NCBI RefSeq assembly: GCF_900636325.1
Contig: NZ_LR134263.1
Location: 806,001-870,000 of the forward strand
Source of the DNA: Staphylococcus delphini
GTDB lineage: Bacteria; Bacillota; Bacilli; Staphylococcales; Staphylococcaceae
DNA length: 64,000 nt
Reading direction: 5' to 3'
Part shown: positions 37,075 through 51,038 of the stretch, piece by piece
How the letters are laid out: every line of letters starts with the position of its first letter
Position numbering within the stretch: the first letter of the stretch is position 1
Translations under genes and position numbers: made by a program
The notes under the pieces: model-generated
What the model saw: only the letters and a program-made list of their open reading frames with translations
What the model was told of the DNA's origin: nothing
Databases searched by the model: none

Positions 37075-37496
37075 AAATCGTATTTGTATGTACGGGCAAC
37101 ACGTGTCGTAGTCCATTAGCCGAAAGTATTGCGAAACAATTAATGCCAGACTTTGAAATTGTTTCAAGAGGACTGATGGCACAAGAAGGGCAACCGATAT
37201 CGCCACATAGTCGTGAATTGTTACGACGCCATGTATTACCGATACCGAATGGCGCACAATTGTTTGATGCAGCGGATGCTGAAGCGGATTTGATTTTAAC
37301 GATGACGACTTCACATCGCCAAATGATTCAAGCGATGTATGGCCCACAAGTGAATGTGTATGCATTAAACGATTATGTGGATGAAGATTTGCCAGTAGAA
37401 GACCCTTATGGTGGGCAGTATGAAACGTATGAACAAGTCTTTGAACAATTAACTCGGATGCTCAACAAGTTAAGGTCTAAATTAGTGACAGAATAA
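37071..37496 (+). CDS. ptpB: Low-molecular-weight protein phosphatase, arginine-phosphatase type
   Basis: A 141-residue phosphatase with the active loop VCTGNTCRSPLAE (Cys7, Arg13) and the late acid DPYGG. The Thr in CTGNT marks the YwlE/PtpB branch, which removes phosphate from protein arginine and so opposes the McsB arginine kinase; classical tyrosine phosphatases have Ile or Leu there. It overlaps ywlC by four bases. It is part of the conserved ywlC-ywlE-ywlG-glyA-upp run. Confidence in the fold is very high and in the arginine specificity good. Confidence 0.9.
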   Translation: MKIVFVCTGNTCRSPLAESIAKQLMPDFEIVSRGLMAQEGQPISPHSRELLRRHVLPIPNGAQLFDAADAEADLILTMTTSHRQMIQAMYGPQVNVYALNDYVDEDLPVEDPYGGQYETYEQVFEQLTRMLNKLRSKLVTE

Positions 37497-37613
37497 TTGT
37501 ATAATCAGTATAAGTTAAAGAAAAAATAAGTTATAATAAAGGACGTATAGCATGTTTCGTAGTTCTTTCATTATTGTTTTTTTGACTCATACGATGAACA
37601 AGGGGGTAACGCT

Positions 37614-38141
37614 ATGCAGGATTTAAATCAATTATTAGAAGAACTTAAAGCCCAATCGTTTTTTAATGAAGGAGAGATATGTGTCATAGGTTGTTCGACT
37701 TCTGAAGTTCAAGGGGCACGTATTGGAACAACTGGCTCGATAGATGTCGCTAAAGAAATTTTCGAAGCACTTGTTAAGATTCAACAGGAGACAGGTGTTT
37801 CATTTGCGTTTCAAGGTTGTGAACATATCAATCGTGCCATTACGATCGAGCGCAAAGATTTTGATCCATACGTGATGACTGAAGTTTCTGTCGTTCCAGA
37901 TGTGCATGCTGGGGGTTCTTTATCAACACATGCGTATCGTCATATGGAAGCGCCCATGGTAGTCGAACATATCCGAGCTGACAAAGGTATTGATATCGGT
38001 CAAACATTGATTGGTATGCATCTGAAGCATGTGGCAGTACCTGTTCGGACTACAGTGAAACAAGTTGGCCAAGCAATTGTGACTGTAGCAACATCTCGAC
38101 CGAAAAAAATCGGGGGCGAACGTGCTAAATATCAACTTTAA
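37614..38141 (+). CDS. ywlG: UPF0340/TIGR01440 family protein (YwlG)
   Basis: A 175-residue protein of unknown role, conserved in Firmicutes between the ywlE and glyA genes. [30 protein letters not shown] and [16 protein letters not shown] are the family's conserved blocks. It has its own ribosome site (AAGGGGGTAAC). The 117-base gap before it contains two TATAAT-like boxes (37499 and 37532) and a weak hairpin with seven T near 37575, so it may have its own promoter. No reaction is known. Confidence 0.9.
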   Translation: MQDLNQLLEELKAQSFFNEGEICVIGCSTSEVQGARIGTTGSIDVAKEIFEALVKIQQETGVSFAFQGCEHINRAITIERKDFDPYVMTEVSVVPDVHAGGSLSTHAYRHMEAPMVVEHIRADKGIDIGQTLIGMHLKHVAVPVRTTVKQVGQAIVTVATSRPKKIGGERAKYQL

Positions 38142-38161
38142 CAGAAAAGAGGGAATTGTCT

Positions 38162-39400
38162 ATGTCATTTCTTGCTAAACAAGATAAGTCTGTATTTGAA
38201 AGTATTCAAAAAGAGTTTCATCGTCAAAACACAAGCATTGAATTAATTGCATCTGAGAACTTTGTTTCTGAAGCAGTCATGGAAGCACAAGGTTCAGTCA
38301 TGACGAACAAATATGCTGAAGGTTATCCTGGACGCCGTTACTATGGGGGTTGCGTATTTGTAGACCAAACGGAGCAGCTTGCAATTGATAGAGCAAAAGC
38401 ACTTTTCAATGCTGAACATGTCAATGTCCAACCGCATTCTGGTTCACAAGCAAATATGGCTGTATATCTTGTTGCACTTGAACATGGAGACACAGTGCTC
38501 GGTATGAATCTAAGTCATGGTGGTCACTTAACGCACGGTTCACCAGTTAACTTTAGTGGTAAGTTCTACAACTTTGTGGAATATGGTGTAACGAAAGACG
38601 AAGAGCATATCGACTATGAAGAAGTTCGTAAGTTAGCAAAAGAACACAAGCCTAAATTAATCGTAGCGGGTGCTTCTGCTTATTCACGTTCAATCGACTT
38701 CAAGAAATTTAAAGAAATTGCTGATGAAGTTGGCGCGAAGTTAATGGTAGATATGGCGCATATTGCAGGGCTTGTTGCAGCGGGTCTTCACCAAAACCCA
38801 GTTGAATTTGCGGATTTCGTTACAACAACAACGCATAAAACATTACGCGGTCCTCGTGGCGGTATGATTTTATGTAAAGAAGAATATAAAAAAGAGATTG
38901 ATAAAACAATTTTCCCTGGCATTCAAGGTGGTCCACTTGAGCATGTGATCGCTGCGAAAGCTGTTGCATTTGGAGAAGCATTACAACCAGAATTCAAAAC
39001 GTATCAACAACAAGTGATTAAAAATGCGCAAATGCTTGCAAAAACTTTAATAGATAATGGCTTTAGAATTGTATCTGGTGGTACAGATAACCATCTTGTA
39101 TCAGTAGATGTTAAAGGTTCTGTAGGCATTACAGGTAAAGTAGCAGAAGAGGCACTTGATGAAATTGGTATTACATGTAACAAAAATACAATCCCATTTG
39201 ATCAAGAAAAACCTTTCGTTACGAGTGGTATCCGTTTAGGTACACCGGCTGCGACGACGCGTGGTTTTGATGAAAAAGCATTTGAAGAAGTCGGCCGCAT
39301 CATTAGCGATGTCCTTAAAAACCATGAAGACCAAAAAGTTTTAGCAGACGCGAAGTCACGTGTTCAAGCATTGACAGAAAAATTCCCTTTATATTCATAA
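38162..39400 (+). CDS. glyA: Serine hydroxymethyltransferase
   Basis: A 412-residue pyridoxal-phosphate enzyme that interconverts serine and glycine while loading one-carbon units on tetrahydrofolate. [14 protein letters not shown] and the PLP lysine in [15 protein letters not shown] (about residue 226) are diagnostic, as are [14 protein letters not shown] and TPAATTRGF. The start at 38162 follows AGAGGGAA; an in-frame TTG two codons earlier is less likely. It is 20 bases after ywlG and 33 before upp, so it is part of the same run. Confidence 0.97.
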   Translation: MSFLAKQDKSVFESIQKEFHRQNTSIELIASENFVSEAVMEAQGSVMTNKYAEGYPGRRYYGGCVFVDQTEQLAIDRAKALFNAEHVNVQPHSGSQANMAVYLVALEHGDTVLGMNLSHGGHLTHGSPVNFSGKFYNFVEYGVTKDEEHIDYEEVRKLAKEHKPKLIVAGASAYSRSIDFKKFKEIADEVGAKLMVDMAHIAGLVAAGLHQNPVEFADFVTTTTHKTLRGPRGGMILCKEEYKKEIDKTIFPGIQGGPLEHVIAAKAVAFGEALQPEFKTYQQQVIKNAQMLAKTLIDNGFRIVSGGTDNHLVSVDVKGSVGITGKVAEEALDEIGITCNKNTIPFDQEKPFVTSGIRLGTPAATTRGFDEKAFEEVGRIISDVLKNHEDQKVLADAKSRVQALTEKFPLYS

Positions 39401-39433
39401 ACCGATTATTTTAGAACAAACGGAGGCAATCAC

Positions 39434-40063
39434 ATGGGTAAAGTACATGTATTTGATCACCCTTTAATTCAACATAAGTTAAGTTATATTCGAGATGTCA
39501 ACACAGGTACAAAAGCATTTCGTGAGTTAGTTGATGAGGTAGGCATGCTGATGGCTTATGAAGTGACGCGTGATTTGGAACTAAAAGATGTTGAAATCGA
39601 AACACCTGTCACAAAAGCTATTGCGAAACGTTTATCAGGTAAAAAACTCGCATTTGTACCGATTTTACGTGCAGGACTCGGTATGACAACAGGGATTTTA
39701 AACCTTGTACCGGCAGCAAGAATCGGACATGTCGGTTTATATCGTGACCCTGAAACACTTGAAGCGATCGAATATTTTGTGAAACTACCACAAGATATTG
39801 AAGAACGCGAAATCATCGTAGTCGACCCAATGCTTGCAACGGGTGCATCAGCGATCGAAGCAATTAACTCATTGAAAAAACGAGGCGCGAAACATATTCG
39901 TTTTATGTGTTTAATTGCCGCTCCAGAAGGCGTTGAAAAACTTCAAGCAGCACATGAAGATGTGGATATTTTTATTGCCGCATTGGATGAAAAGTTAGAT
40001 GACAATGCTTATATCATCCCTGGTCTCGGCGATGCTGGAGACCGTCTATTCGGTACAAAATAA
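39434..40063 (+). CDS. upp: Uracil phosphoribosyltransferase
   Basis: A 209-residue salvage enzyme that makes UMP from uracil and [19 protein letters not shown] is the N-terminal loop, [15 protein letters not shown] the PRPP-binding motif and the C-terminal [17 protein letters not shown] the uracil-binding loop. The ribosome site is ACGGAGGCAAT. The downstream mnaA gene begins 22 bases later. Confidence 0.97.
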   Translation: MGKVHVFDHPLIQHKLSYIRDVNTGTKAFRELVDEVGMLMAYEVTRDLELKDVEIETPVTKAIAKRLSGKKLAFVPILRAGLGMTTGILNLVPAARIGHVGLYRDPETLEAIEYFVKLPQDIEEREIIVVDPMLATGASAIEAINSLKKRGAKHIRFMCLIAAPEGVEKLQAAHEDVDIFIAALDEKLDDNAYIIPGLGDAGDRLFGTK

Positions 40064-40085
40064 TTCATACAAGGAGCGCATTGAC

Positions 40086-41225
40086 ATGAAAAGGATAATG
40101 ACGATTTTTGGTACAAGGCCTGAAGCGATTAAAATGGCACCGCTCGTTTTACAGCTCAAAAAAGATGAAGCATTAGAACCGATAGTCGTTGTCACTGCAC
40201 AACACCGCGAAATGTTAGATTCTGTATTAGAAACGTTTGGAATTGAACCTGATTATGACTTAAACGTGATGAAACAGGGACAGACGTTATCAGAAGTGAC
40301 ATCACGCGTGTTACTCGGGTTAGAAGATGTCATCAAACAGGCACAACCAGATATGATATTGGTCCATGGAGATACGACAACAACTTTTGCAGGAAGTCTC
40401 GCTGCGTTTTACAACGAGATTAGCATTGGCCACGTTGAAGCCGGGTTACGCACTTGGAATAAGTATTCTCCATTCCCAGAAGAAATGAATCGTCAAATGA
40501 CCGGTATTATGGCTGATTTACATTTTGCACCGACTGAACAGGCACAAGCAAACTTATTGCAAGAAAATAAAGACCCTGAAAAGGTTGTTGTAACGGGTAA
40601 CACAGCGATTGACGCCATGCATACGACTGTCGATCCACAATACCAATCAGACATCATTCAACGTCATCAAGATAAGCGTATTATCTTACTCACTGCACAC
40701 CGTCGCGAAAATATTGGTGAACCTATGCATCATATTTTTAAAGCGGCCAGACGCATTGTTGAGGAGTTTGAAGATGCGGTCATCGTCTACCCAATGCATA
40801 AAAATCCTAAAGTACGTGAAATTGCTTATGAACATTTAAGTGATCATGAACGTATTGAATTAATTGAACCACTCGAAGTTGTTGATTTTCATAACTTCGC
40901 ACATCAAGCGCACTTTATTTTGACGGATTCAGGTGGTGTACAAGAAGAAGCCCCTTCACTCGGCAAGCCTGTGCTCGTATTAAGAGATACGACAGAGCGT
41001 CCAGAAGGTGTGGAAGCAGGGACACTCCGACTCGTTGGCACTGAAGAAGCGGATGTTTACGAAGCGACGAAAGCTTTATTAACGGATGCAGCGTTGTACG
41101 AAGCGATGAGTGTCGCACAAAATCCGTATGGTGATGGGCAAGCGTCACAGCGTATTTGTGAAAATATTAAATACTTTTACGGTTTAATCGAGCAAAAACC
41201 CGCACCGTTCCAAGTAAAAAAGTAA
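40086..41225 (+). CDS. mnaA: UDP-N-acetylglucosamine 2-epimerase (non-hydrolysing)
   Basis: A 379-residue enzyme that makes UDP-ManNAc from UDP-GlcNAc, needed for the linkage unit of wall teichoic acid and for capsule. IMTIFGTRPEAIKMAPLV is the N-terminal signature, VHGDTTTTFAGSLAAFY, VEAGLRT and the late DSGGVQEEAPSLGKPVLVLR (part) complete the GT-B fold active site. The start at 40086 follows AAGGAGCGC; the longer frame runs back into upp and is not used. It ends the run that began at tdk. An inverted repeat lies right after it. Confidence 0.95.
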   Translation: MKRIMTIFGTRPEAIKMAPLVLQLKKDEALEPIVVVTAQHREMLDSVLETFGIEPDYDLNVMKQGQTLSEVTSRVLLGLEDVIKQAQPDMILVHGDTTTTFAGSLAAFYNEISIGHVEAGLRTWNKYSPFPEEMNRQMTGIMADLHFAPTEQAQANLLQENKDPEKVVVTGNTAIDAMHTTVDPQYQSDIIQRHQDKRIILLTAHRRENIGEPMHHIFKAARRIVEEFEDAVIVYPMHKNPKVREIAYEHLSDHERIELIEPLEVVDFHNFAHQAHFILTDSGGVQEEAPSLGKPVLVLRDTTERPEGVEAGTLRLVGTEEADVYEATKALLTDAALYEAMSVAQNPYGDGQASQRICENIKYFYGLIEQKPAPFQVKK

Positions 41226-41239
41226 AGGGATATTTGAAT

Positions 41240-41332
41240 AGGGGCGAATGTGTCAAAATTGTGACAATTCAATTTACAAAAATTGACCCTTTTAATTGTG
41301 CAATTGACACACTTTTCGCCCTATATTATCAT
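41240..41332 (+). promoter_or_regulatory. atp operon promoter overlapped by a long inverted repeat
   Basis: TTGACA (41304-41309) and TATCAT (41327-41332) are 17 bases apart. An inverted repeat has one arm GGGGCGAATGTGTCAA at about 41242-41257 and the other TTGACACACTTTTCGCCC at 41304-41321, covering the -35. Between them lies TGTCAAAATTGTGACA, a near palindrome. The left part may end the mnaA transcript, or the pair may be an operator region. Confidence 0.6.
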
Positions 41333-41393
41333 GAAAGTTGTATGTATGGAACGGCTTTCAGAATTGTGTCTTAAGGCAGAAAAGAGGCTCAAT

Positions 41394-41750
41394 ATGAATC
41401 GTTTTTATAAAATGTTTCAGCCGTTTTTAACATATTACGCTACGTTTTTAGCAGGGCTATTAATCCTCTATTCGTTAGATGTGCAACAACCGATTGTACT
41501 TGGGCTCATCGTAGGGACAATAGCATCTATAGTGAATACGTGCATTTTTGAATATTATTTATGGCGATCAAAGCGTTTCACAGCAGAACCTATTTCAACG
41601 GGGAATGGTTGGCGCTATCTCGTCGCTATAGTGGCATGTGTCATATGGGTACTATTTCAAGCGCAAATACATATACTCGGCGTGCTCATAGGATTGATGG
41701 TTTCATATGTGTTAATGGTTTTTCGTCCTTTGTTAAAGAAGGAATCGTGA
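41394..41750 (+). CDS. atpI: ATP synthase subunit I
   Basis: A 118-residue protein with four membrane spans, first gene of the ATP synthase operon. It is thought to help assemble the c-ring. The start at 41394 (MNRFYKMFQPFLTYY) has AAAAGAGGC upstream and matches the family; the longer open frame includes the promoter and is not used. EYYLWRSKRF in the middle separates the two helix pairs. Length is normal for staphylococci. It is 33 bases before atpB. Confidence 0.85.
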   Translation: MNRFYKMFQPFLTYYATFLAGLLILYSLDVQQPIVLGLIVGTIASIVNTCIFEYYLWRSKRFTAEPISTGNGWRYLVAIVACVIWVLFQAQIHILGVLIGLMVSYVLMVFRPLLKKES

Positions 41751-41765
41751 TTGATTATATTTTGA

Positions 41766-42506
<741 letters not shown>

Positions 42507-42518
42507 AATAAAAATTAA

Positions 42519-42761
<243 letters not shown>

Positions 42762-42927
42762 TCGAAGCTAATCAGTTAGGAAGCATGACGTAATCAAGAC
42801 ATTTGTTAATTTCTTATTCTTACATATGAAAAACATTTGTCAGGGCGAGGTCTAGTATAGCTTAGGCTTTCGCCATTCGTTTTTATTGTTTGAACAGATG
42901 AAATGGTTGAAAGGAGTGTACATCATA

Positions 42928-43446
42928 GTGACTGCTAATTTATTTACCCTTGCAGCAGCTGGTGGTGGTGTGAACATCGGGGATATTATTGTAACAGTAG
43001 TAACTTTCCTCATTTTACTCGCACTACTTAGAAAGTTTGCTTGGGGACCACTTAAAAAAGTCATGGACGATCGTGAGCGTTCAATTAATCAAGACATTGA
43101 TGATGCAGAACGTGCAAAATTGAATGCGCAACGTTTAGAAGAAGAAAATAGACAAAAACTTAAAGAAACACAAGATGAAGTTCATAAAATTCTTGAAGAT
43201 GCCAAGTTACAAGCAAGACGTCAACAAGAAGAAATCCTTCATGAAGCCAATCAACGTGCCAATGGTATGCTTGAAACGGCACAAAGTGAAATTAAGAGTG
43301 AAAAAGAACGTGCATTAGCAGAAATTAATAATCAAGTTTCGGAACTCTCAGTACTGATCGCATCAAAAGTATTACGTAAAGAAATCTCTGAACAAGATCA
43401 AAAAGCTTTAATTGAGAAGTACGTTAAAGAGGTAGGGGATAAGTAA
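42928..43446 (+). CDS. atpF: ATP synthase subunit b
   Basis: A 172-residue stator subunit: one N-terminal membrane helix (about residues 14-35, [18 protein letters not shown]) followed by a long charged coiled coil that reaches F1. The GTG at 42928 is the start because AAAGGAG lies upstream and relatives begin at the matching T-ANLF; an earlier ATG in frame gives an extra hydrophobic stretch. Its stop overlaps the atpH start (TAATG). Confidence 0.94.
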   Translation: MTANLFTLAAAGGGVNIGDIIVTVVTFLILLALLRKFAWGPLKKVMDDRERSINQDIDDAERAKLNAQRLEEENRQKLKETQDEVHKILEDAKLQARRQQEEILHEANQRANGMLETAQSEIKSEKERALAEINNQVSELSVLIASKVLRKEISEQDQKALIEKYVKEVGDK

Positions 43447-43985
43447 TGGCTGACGTTGCTCAAAAATATGCCCAAGCACTGTATGATGTCACATTATCAC
43501 ACAATGTCTTATCCGAGGTATATGATGAATTGACAGAAATCAATACAGCTGTTGAAAGTCAAATTGATTACTTAAAAGGCATCGATTATGAACCAAAAAT
43601 TACAATCGCGGATAGACGCCATATTGTAGATAATGTTTTTGCAGGAACACAACCTTATTTGATGAATACGTTAAAAATTGTTGCGGGACACCGTAATTTA
43701 CATTTAATACCTGCTATTTTCAAAGCATTTGAAGCGCAGTATTATCAATTCCACGGTCTGGCAGATGCCTATGTTGAATCAGCTTCTACTTTAGATGAGG
43801 ATGAAGTGATGCAAGTGAAAAACGCATTGTTAGATCGTACAGGACTTAAAGATTTAATCATTCATTCTACTGTAAACGAAGAACTGATTGGTGGCGTACG
43901 CGTGAAAATCGGTACAAAAGTATATGACGGCAGTGTACAAAATGATTTAAATCAACTCGTTAAGAAATTTAACAGAGCACATTAA
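43446..43985 (+). CDS. atpH: ATP synthase subunit delta
   Basis: A 179-residue stator subunit that links subunit b to the top of the alpha-beta ring. VAQKYAQALYDVTLSHN at the N terminus and LIGGVRVKIGTKVYDGSVQNDL at the C terminus (part) are the family blocks. The start overlaps the atpF stop. It is 26 bases before atpA. Confidence 0.95.
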   Translation: MADVAQKYAQALYDVTLSHNVLSEVYDELTEINTAVESQIDYLKGIDYEPKITIADRRHIVDNVFAGTQPYLMNTLKIVAGHRNLHLIPAIFKAFEAQYYQFHGLADAYVESASTLDEDEVMQVKNALLDRTGLKDLIIHSTVNEELIGGVRVKIGTKVYDGSVQNDLNQLVKKFNRAH

Positions 43986-44011
43986 TTAGATTAAATGGAG
44001 GAGTGACATAG

Positions 44012-45523
<1,512 letters not shown>

Positions 45524-45560
45524 TTGAACAGATGATTAAAATAGATAAGGTGGTGAGATG

Positions 45561-46427
45561 GTGGCTTCATTAAAAGAAATTGATTCACGTATAAAATCGA
45601 CGAAAAAGACGAAGCAGATTACGAATGCAATGAACATGGTATCAAGTTCTAAATTGCGTAAAGCTGAGAAGAATGCGATGACATTTCGTCCTTATATGGA
45701 AAAAATGAAAGACGCAATTACAGCAATCGCGGGATCGAATAGAGTTTCATCACATCCGATGTTGAATGAACGTCCTGTGAAACGTGTCGGTTATATGGTC
45801 ATTACGAGCGATCGTGGACTTGCGGGGGCTTATAGCGCAAACGTGTTAAAGAAAATGATTCGTGATATCGAACAACGTCATAGCAGTCCTGAAGAGTATC
45901 GTATTATCGTACTAGGACAAATCGGTGCGACATTTTTACAAAACCGTGGCTATCAACTTGAAAATACGTTGACTGACATTCCGGATCAGCCTGCATTCAA
46001 AACAATTCAGGCAATCGGAAAACGTGCCATCGATTTATACGTAGATGAACAAATTGATGAATTACACATCTACTATAGCCATTACGTAAGTGTAATCGAG
46101 AATAAGCCTAGCAGTAAAAAATTATTACCATTATCTCCAGAGGACTCTAGCTTAGGTCACGGTGCAATGGCCACTTATGAATTTGAGCCAGACAAAGATG
46201 CCATTCTGAAAATATTATTACCTCAATATATTGAGAGTTTAATTTATGGTACGATTCTTGATGCAAAAGCAAGTGAACATGCGTCACGTATGAATGCAAT
46301 GAAGAATGCCTCAGATAATGCAACAGAAATGATTGACGATTTATCATTACAATATAACCGAGCGCGACAAGCAGCCATTACACAACAAATTACTGAAATT
46401 GTTGGTGGTTCAGCAGCGTTAGAATAA
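45561..46427 (+). CDS. atpG: ATP synthase subunit gamma
   Basis: A 288-residue central shaft subunit. The N-terminal [20 protein letters not shown] and C-terminal [13 protein letters not shown] coiled-coil ends that enter the alpha-beta ring are conserved. Two starts overlap: ATG at 45558 and GTG at 45561. The GTG gives better spacing from AAGGTGG and the family length of 288, so it is preferred; the difference is one residue. Confidence 0.95.
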   Translation: MASLKEIDSRIKSTKKTKQITNAMNMVSSSKLRKAEKNAMTFRPYMEKMKDAITAIAGSNRVSSHPMLNERPVKRVGYMVITSDRGLAGAYSANVLKKMIRDIEQRHSSPEEYRIIVLGQIGATFLQNRGYQLENTLTDIPDQPAFKTIQAIGKRAIDLYVDEQIDELHIYYSHYVSVIENKPSSKKLLPLSPEDSSLGHGAMATYEFEPDKDAILKILLPQYIESLIYGTILDAKASEHASRMNAMKNASDNATEMIDDLSLQYNRARQAAITQQITEIVGGSAALE

Positions 46428-46439
46428 TTTTGATTATAA

Positions 46440-47864
<1,425 letters not shown>

Positions 47865-47886
47865 TACAAATTAGGAGGCTTGGATA

Positions 47887-48291
47887 ATGAACACATTAAC
47901 CTTAGATATCGTCACTCCTAATGGTTCTGTTTATAAAGAAGACAATGTCGAAATTGTTGTCTTACAAACGACAGCAGGCGAGATGGGTGTGATGTACGGT
48001 CACATTCCGACGGTTACACCATTGCGTATTGGTCATGTGAAAGTGACTAAAGATGGCAAATCGGATTATATAGCTGTAACAGAAGGGTTTGCTGAAATTC
48101 GTCACGAAAAAGTGAATATTCTAGCTCAAGCTGCAGAGTCAGCAGATGATATTGACTTAGAACGTGCGAAATCAGCGAAACAACGTGCAACTTTCTACCT
48201 TGAAGGCGATCGTGATGATACGGATTTAAGACGTGCTGAACGTGCATTGAAGCGCGCTGAAAACCGTATCGAAGTTGCGAAATATAAATAA
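47887..48291 (+). CDS. atpC: ATP synthase subunit epsilon
   Basis: A 134-residue subunit with an N-terminal beta sandwich (about 1-85) and two C-terminal helices that can brake ATP hydrolysis. LDIVTPNGSVYKEDNVEIV and YGHIPTVTPLRIG are family blocks. It is the last gene of the operon, followed directly by a strong terminator. Confidence 0.96.
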   Translation: MNTLTLDIVTPNGSVYKEDNVEIVVLQTTAGEMGVMYGHIPTVTPLRIGHVKVTKDGKSDYIAVTEGFAEIRHEKVNILAQAAESADDIDLERAKSAKQRATFYLEGDRDDTDLRRAERALKRAENRIEVAKYK

Positions 48292-48304
48292 TCAAATGCA
48301 CATC

Positions 48305-48344
48305 AAAAAGCTCGGTATGTCCCTCGTGGCAGACCGAGCTTTTT
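48305..48344 (+). terminator. Terminator of the atp operon
   Basis: AAAAAGCTCGGT pairs perfectly with ACCGAGCTTTTT across 16 bases. Confidence 0.93.
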
Positions 48345-48684
48345 GGCGTTATTGAAGGCGAGAATGTCATGGTCGACAATAAAGCAAGCTGTAAAATATG
48401 CCTTACACACATTTGAGTAGATGCACACATATCGACTGATTTTTGAAATATAGGAAGTCGACGATTGAGATGATAACGCATACATTTCGTTTGCTGAAAA
48501 GATACCGCATGCTTTGCAAAAATTCTATACAAAAACTATGAAAGACAGTAAAATGTAAATTGCTTGTCATTTAGCACTATAATGTGAAAAATTGTGTTTC
48601 TTTAAGTTGCTTATAGTATGATTTGGGCTTTAAATCATGTAAAATTAGTAAAAGAGATTATATGTGGAGGAGCAATATCAATTA
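48345..48684. other. Intergenic region without a supported gene
   Basis: About 340 bases between the atp terminator and the DUF1146 gene. I see no protein-like frame with a ribosome site and no strong repeat. It presumably holds the promoter for the DUF1146 and murA genes. Confidence 0.5.
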
Positions 48685-48915
48685 ATGGATTATTTAGGAC
48701 AATTTGCGATAGCACATATTATAATGCATGTTTTATGCATTTGTGTCGCCTATTGGGGATTAAACGCCGTTCGTTTAGACCAGTTTTTCAAAAAGGGATT
48801 TCCATTACAAGTACAAGTCATCATGATATTTTTGGCAATAGTGATTGGCGCAAGCGTGAGTAATTTTATCATTGATTTATTACAATTTTCAACTCAAATT
48901 AAATACTTATTTTAA
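48685..48915 (+). CDS. DUF1146 (YwzB-like) membrane protein
   Basis: A 76-residue protein with two membrane helices. MDYLGQFAIAHIIMHVLCI, YWGLNAVRLDQFFKKG and FIIDLLQFSTQIKYLF are the blocks of this Firmicute family, which always lies just after the ATP synthase operon and before murA. The ATG at 48685 matches relatives, though GGAGGAG lies a long 13-14 bases away; a GTG at 48664 lies upstream of that site. Function is unknown. Confidence 0.85.
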   Translation: MDYLGQFAIAHIIMHVLCICVAYWGLNAVRLDQFFKKGFPLQVQVIMIFLAIVIGASVSNFIIDLLQFSTQIKYLF

Positions 48916-49025
48916 TCGTTAAGATGTTTAAAGTGTATAAAATAAGTTAATACGTTATGGGTAGATAGATTCATTTTCAGAGCAAAAATAGAACAGAGCT
49001 GTAAGCATAGTGGAGGATTAATAAG

Positions 49026-50291
49026 ATGGATAGAATTATTGTTCAAGGTGGAAATACACTTAAAGGTGAAGTCGGAGTAGAAGGAGCGAAAAATGCAGTT
49101 TTGCCGATTCTCACAGCGTCTTTGTTAGCAAGTGATGGCAAAAGTGAACTTGTCAACGTTCCGGCGTTAAGTGATGTGGAAACGATTAATAATGTACTGA
49201 GTGTATTAAATGCGAAGATTAAATATAATGAAAAACAACAATCAGTCACCGTTGATGCGTCGAAAGATTTAAGTGAAGAAGCGCCATATGAATATGTGAG
49301 TAAGATGAGAGCGAGTATTTTAGTTATGGGGCCGTTATTGGCGCGTTTAGGACGAGCTAAAGTTGCGTTACCAGGAGGATGTGCGATTGGTTCACGTCCG
49401 ATTGAACAGCATTTAAAAGGATTAGAAGCGCTCGGTGCTGAGATTCATCAAGAAGCAGGATACATTTATGCAGAAGCACCTCAAGGACTTGTCGGTAATG
49501 AAATTCATTTCGACTTTCCAAGTGTCGGTGCAACACAGAACATCATGATGGCAGCATCGTTAGCAAAAGGGCGTACAGTGATTGAAAATGTTGCGAGAGA
49601 GCCAGAAATTGTGGATTTAGCCAACTATATCAATGAAATGGGCGGCGATGTCAAAGGTGCTGGTACCGATACAGTGATCATTAATGGTGTTGAATCATTA
49701 AAAGGGGTGAAGCATGCCATCATTCCTGACCGTATTGAAGCGGGTACATTGATGATTGCAGCTGCCATTACACGCGGTGATGTGCTCGTCAAAGGTGCGA
49801 TTAAAGAGCATATGACAAGTCTCGTATATAAATTAGAAGAAATGGGTGTCGAATTAGATTTTACAGAAGAGGGCATCCGAGTGACAGCACCGGAAAAATT
49901 ACAGCCTGTCGATATTAAAACATTGCCACATCCTGGTTTCCCAACAGATATGCAGTCCCAAATGATGGCGTTACTCCTTACAGCTGAAGGGCATAAAGTG
50001 GTCACTGAAACCGTATTTGAAAACCGTTTTATGCATGTAGCGGAATTCAAACGTATGAACGCACAAATTTCAGTTGAAGGTCGCAGCGCTAAAATCGAAG
50101 GGAAAAGTGCGTTACAAGGTGCACAAGTGAAAGCGACTGATTTACGTGCAGCTGCAGCATTAATTTTAGCTGGACTTGTAGCGGATGGTGAAACGATTGT
50201 CACTGAGTTAAAACACCTTGACCGTGGCTATGTTGATTTTCATGGCAAGCTTAAATCTTTAGGTGCCAATATTGAAAGAATTAATGACTAA
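49026..50291 (+). CDS. murA: UDP-N-acetylglucosamine 1-carboxyvinyltransferase (primary paralogue)
   Basis: A 421-residue enzyme catalysing the same step as the copy at 27635-28900. [17 protein letters not shown] and the catalytic Cys in [16 protein letters not shown] are present. Its position after the atp operon marks it as the murA (murA1) copy, usually the main one in staphylococci. The ribosome site is TGGAGGATTA. The EpuA-like gene overlaps its last codons. Confidence 0.96.
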   Translation: MDRIIVQGGNTLKGEVGVEGAKNAVLPILTASLLASDGKSELVNVPALSDVETINNVLSVLNAKIKYNEKQQSVTVDASKDLSEEAPYEYVSKMRASILVMGPLLARLGRAKVALPGGCAIGSRPIEQHLKGLEALGAEIHQEAGYIYAEAPQGLVGNEIHFDFPSVGATQNIMMAASLAKGRTVIENVAREPEIVDLANYINEMGGDVKGAGTDTVIINGVESLKGVKHAIIPDRIEAGTLMIAAAITRGDVLVKGAIKEHMTSLVYKLEEMGVELDFTEEGIRVTAPEKLQPVDIKTLPHPGFPTDMQSQMMALLLTAEGHKVVTETVFENRFMHVAEFKRMNAQISVEGRSAKIEGKSALQGAQVKATDLRAAAALILAGLVADGETIVTELKHLDRGYVDFHGKLKSLGANIERIND

Positions 50292-50481
50292 ATGGAAATA
50301 CGGGCTACAAACAATAATGGATTCAATTAGTTTTAAATTAACTTTATTTGTTTTTATCGCAATCATGATGTTTGTAGTCGGTTTAATGACAGGCTTTATT
50401 ATCAACCATGATAACGTGTTGAATACATTTAATTTAAGGTTTTGGCAACATATCATCGAAACAATTGGAGGACATCACTAA
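50284..50481 (+). CDS. EpuA-like small membrane protein (annotated in relatives as RNA polymerase subunit beta-like)
   Basis: A 65-residue protein with a basic N terminus, one membrane helix (about residues 17-38, [19 protein letters not shown]) and an external tail with [13 protein letters not shown]. This matches the EpuA family (PF11772), whose common database name refers to polymerase although no such role is shown. The ATG at 50284 overlaps the murA stop region; its end overlaps the fabZ start (TAATG), so murA, this gene and fabZ form one unit. Its function is unknown. Confidence 0.75.
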   Translation: MTKWKYGLQTIMDSISFKLTLFVFIAIMMFVVGLMTGFIINHDNVLNTFNLRFWQHIIETIGGHH

Positions 50482-50924
50482 TGGAAACAATCTTTAATTA
50501 TAATGAAATTAAAAACATCATCCCGCACAGACAACCTTTTTTATTGATTGATAAAGTGGTTGAATACGAACCAGGTCAGCGTTGTGTAGGCATTAAACAA
50601 GTGTCTGGTAATGAACCGTTTTTCCAAGGGCATTTCCCAGATTATGCGGTTATGCCGGGCGTGTTAATTACTGAAGCGTTGGCTCAAACAGGTGCAGTAG
50701 CGATGTTAAATAGTGAAGAAAACAAAGGGAAACTCGCTTTATTTGCAGGAATTGATAAATGTCGATTCAAAAAGCAAGTGGTGCCTGGTGATACTTTAGT
50801 GTTAGAAGTTGAAATTACAAAAATTAAAGGACCGATTGGTAAAGGGACTGCAAAAGCAACTGTTGATGGTCAAATTGCATGTAGTTGTGAATTGACTTTT
50901 GCATTACAAGATCCAAACGCATAA
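50481..50924 (+). CDS. fabZ: 3-hydroxyacyl-[acyl-carrier-protein] dehydratase
   Basis: A 147-residue hot-dog fold dehydratase of type II fatty acid synthesis. The catalytic His and Glu are in [24 protein letters not shown] (part); [14 protein letters not shown] is the N-terminal block. The start at 50481 is fixed by GGAGG 9 bases upstream and by the overlap with the preceding gene. A terminator follows directly. Confidence 0.96.
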   Translation: METIFNYNEIKNIIPHRQPFLLIDKVVEYEPGQRCVGIKQVSGNEPFFQGHFPDYAVMPGVLITEALAQTGAVAMLNSEENKGKLALFAGIDKCRFKKQVVPGDTLVLEVEITKIKGPIGKGTAKATVDGQIACSCELTFALQDPNA

Positions 50925-50933
50925 ATCAGATAT

Positions 50934-50969
50934 AAAAAACCACCTCGTCTTCATAATGAGGTGGTTTTT
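50934..50969 (+). terminator. Terminator after fabZ
   Basis: AAAAAACCACCTC pairs with GAGGTGGTTTTT across about ten bases. It is close in sequence to the deoD terminator. Confidence 0.93.
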
Positions 50970-51038
50970 GTAGGTTGAATTGGTGATCAATTTTCACGAT
51001 TCAATTTGAAGTTAGTACATATATGTATGCCTCAAATG

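Noticed and set aside
48047-48532. Minus-strand frame of 161 codons over atpC and its terminator
   Set aside because: It crosses a strong terminator and atpC, has no ribosome site and low-complexity composition.
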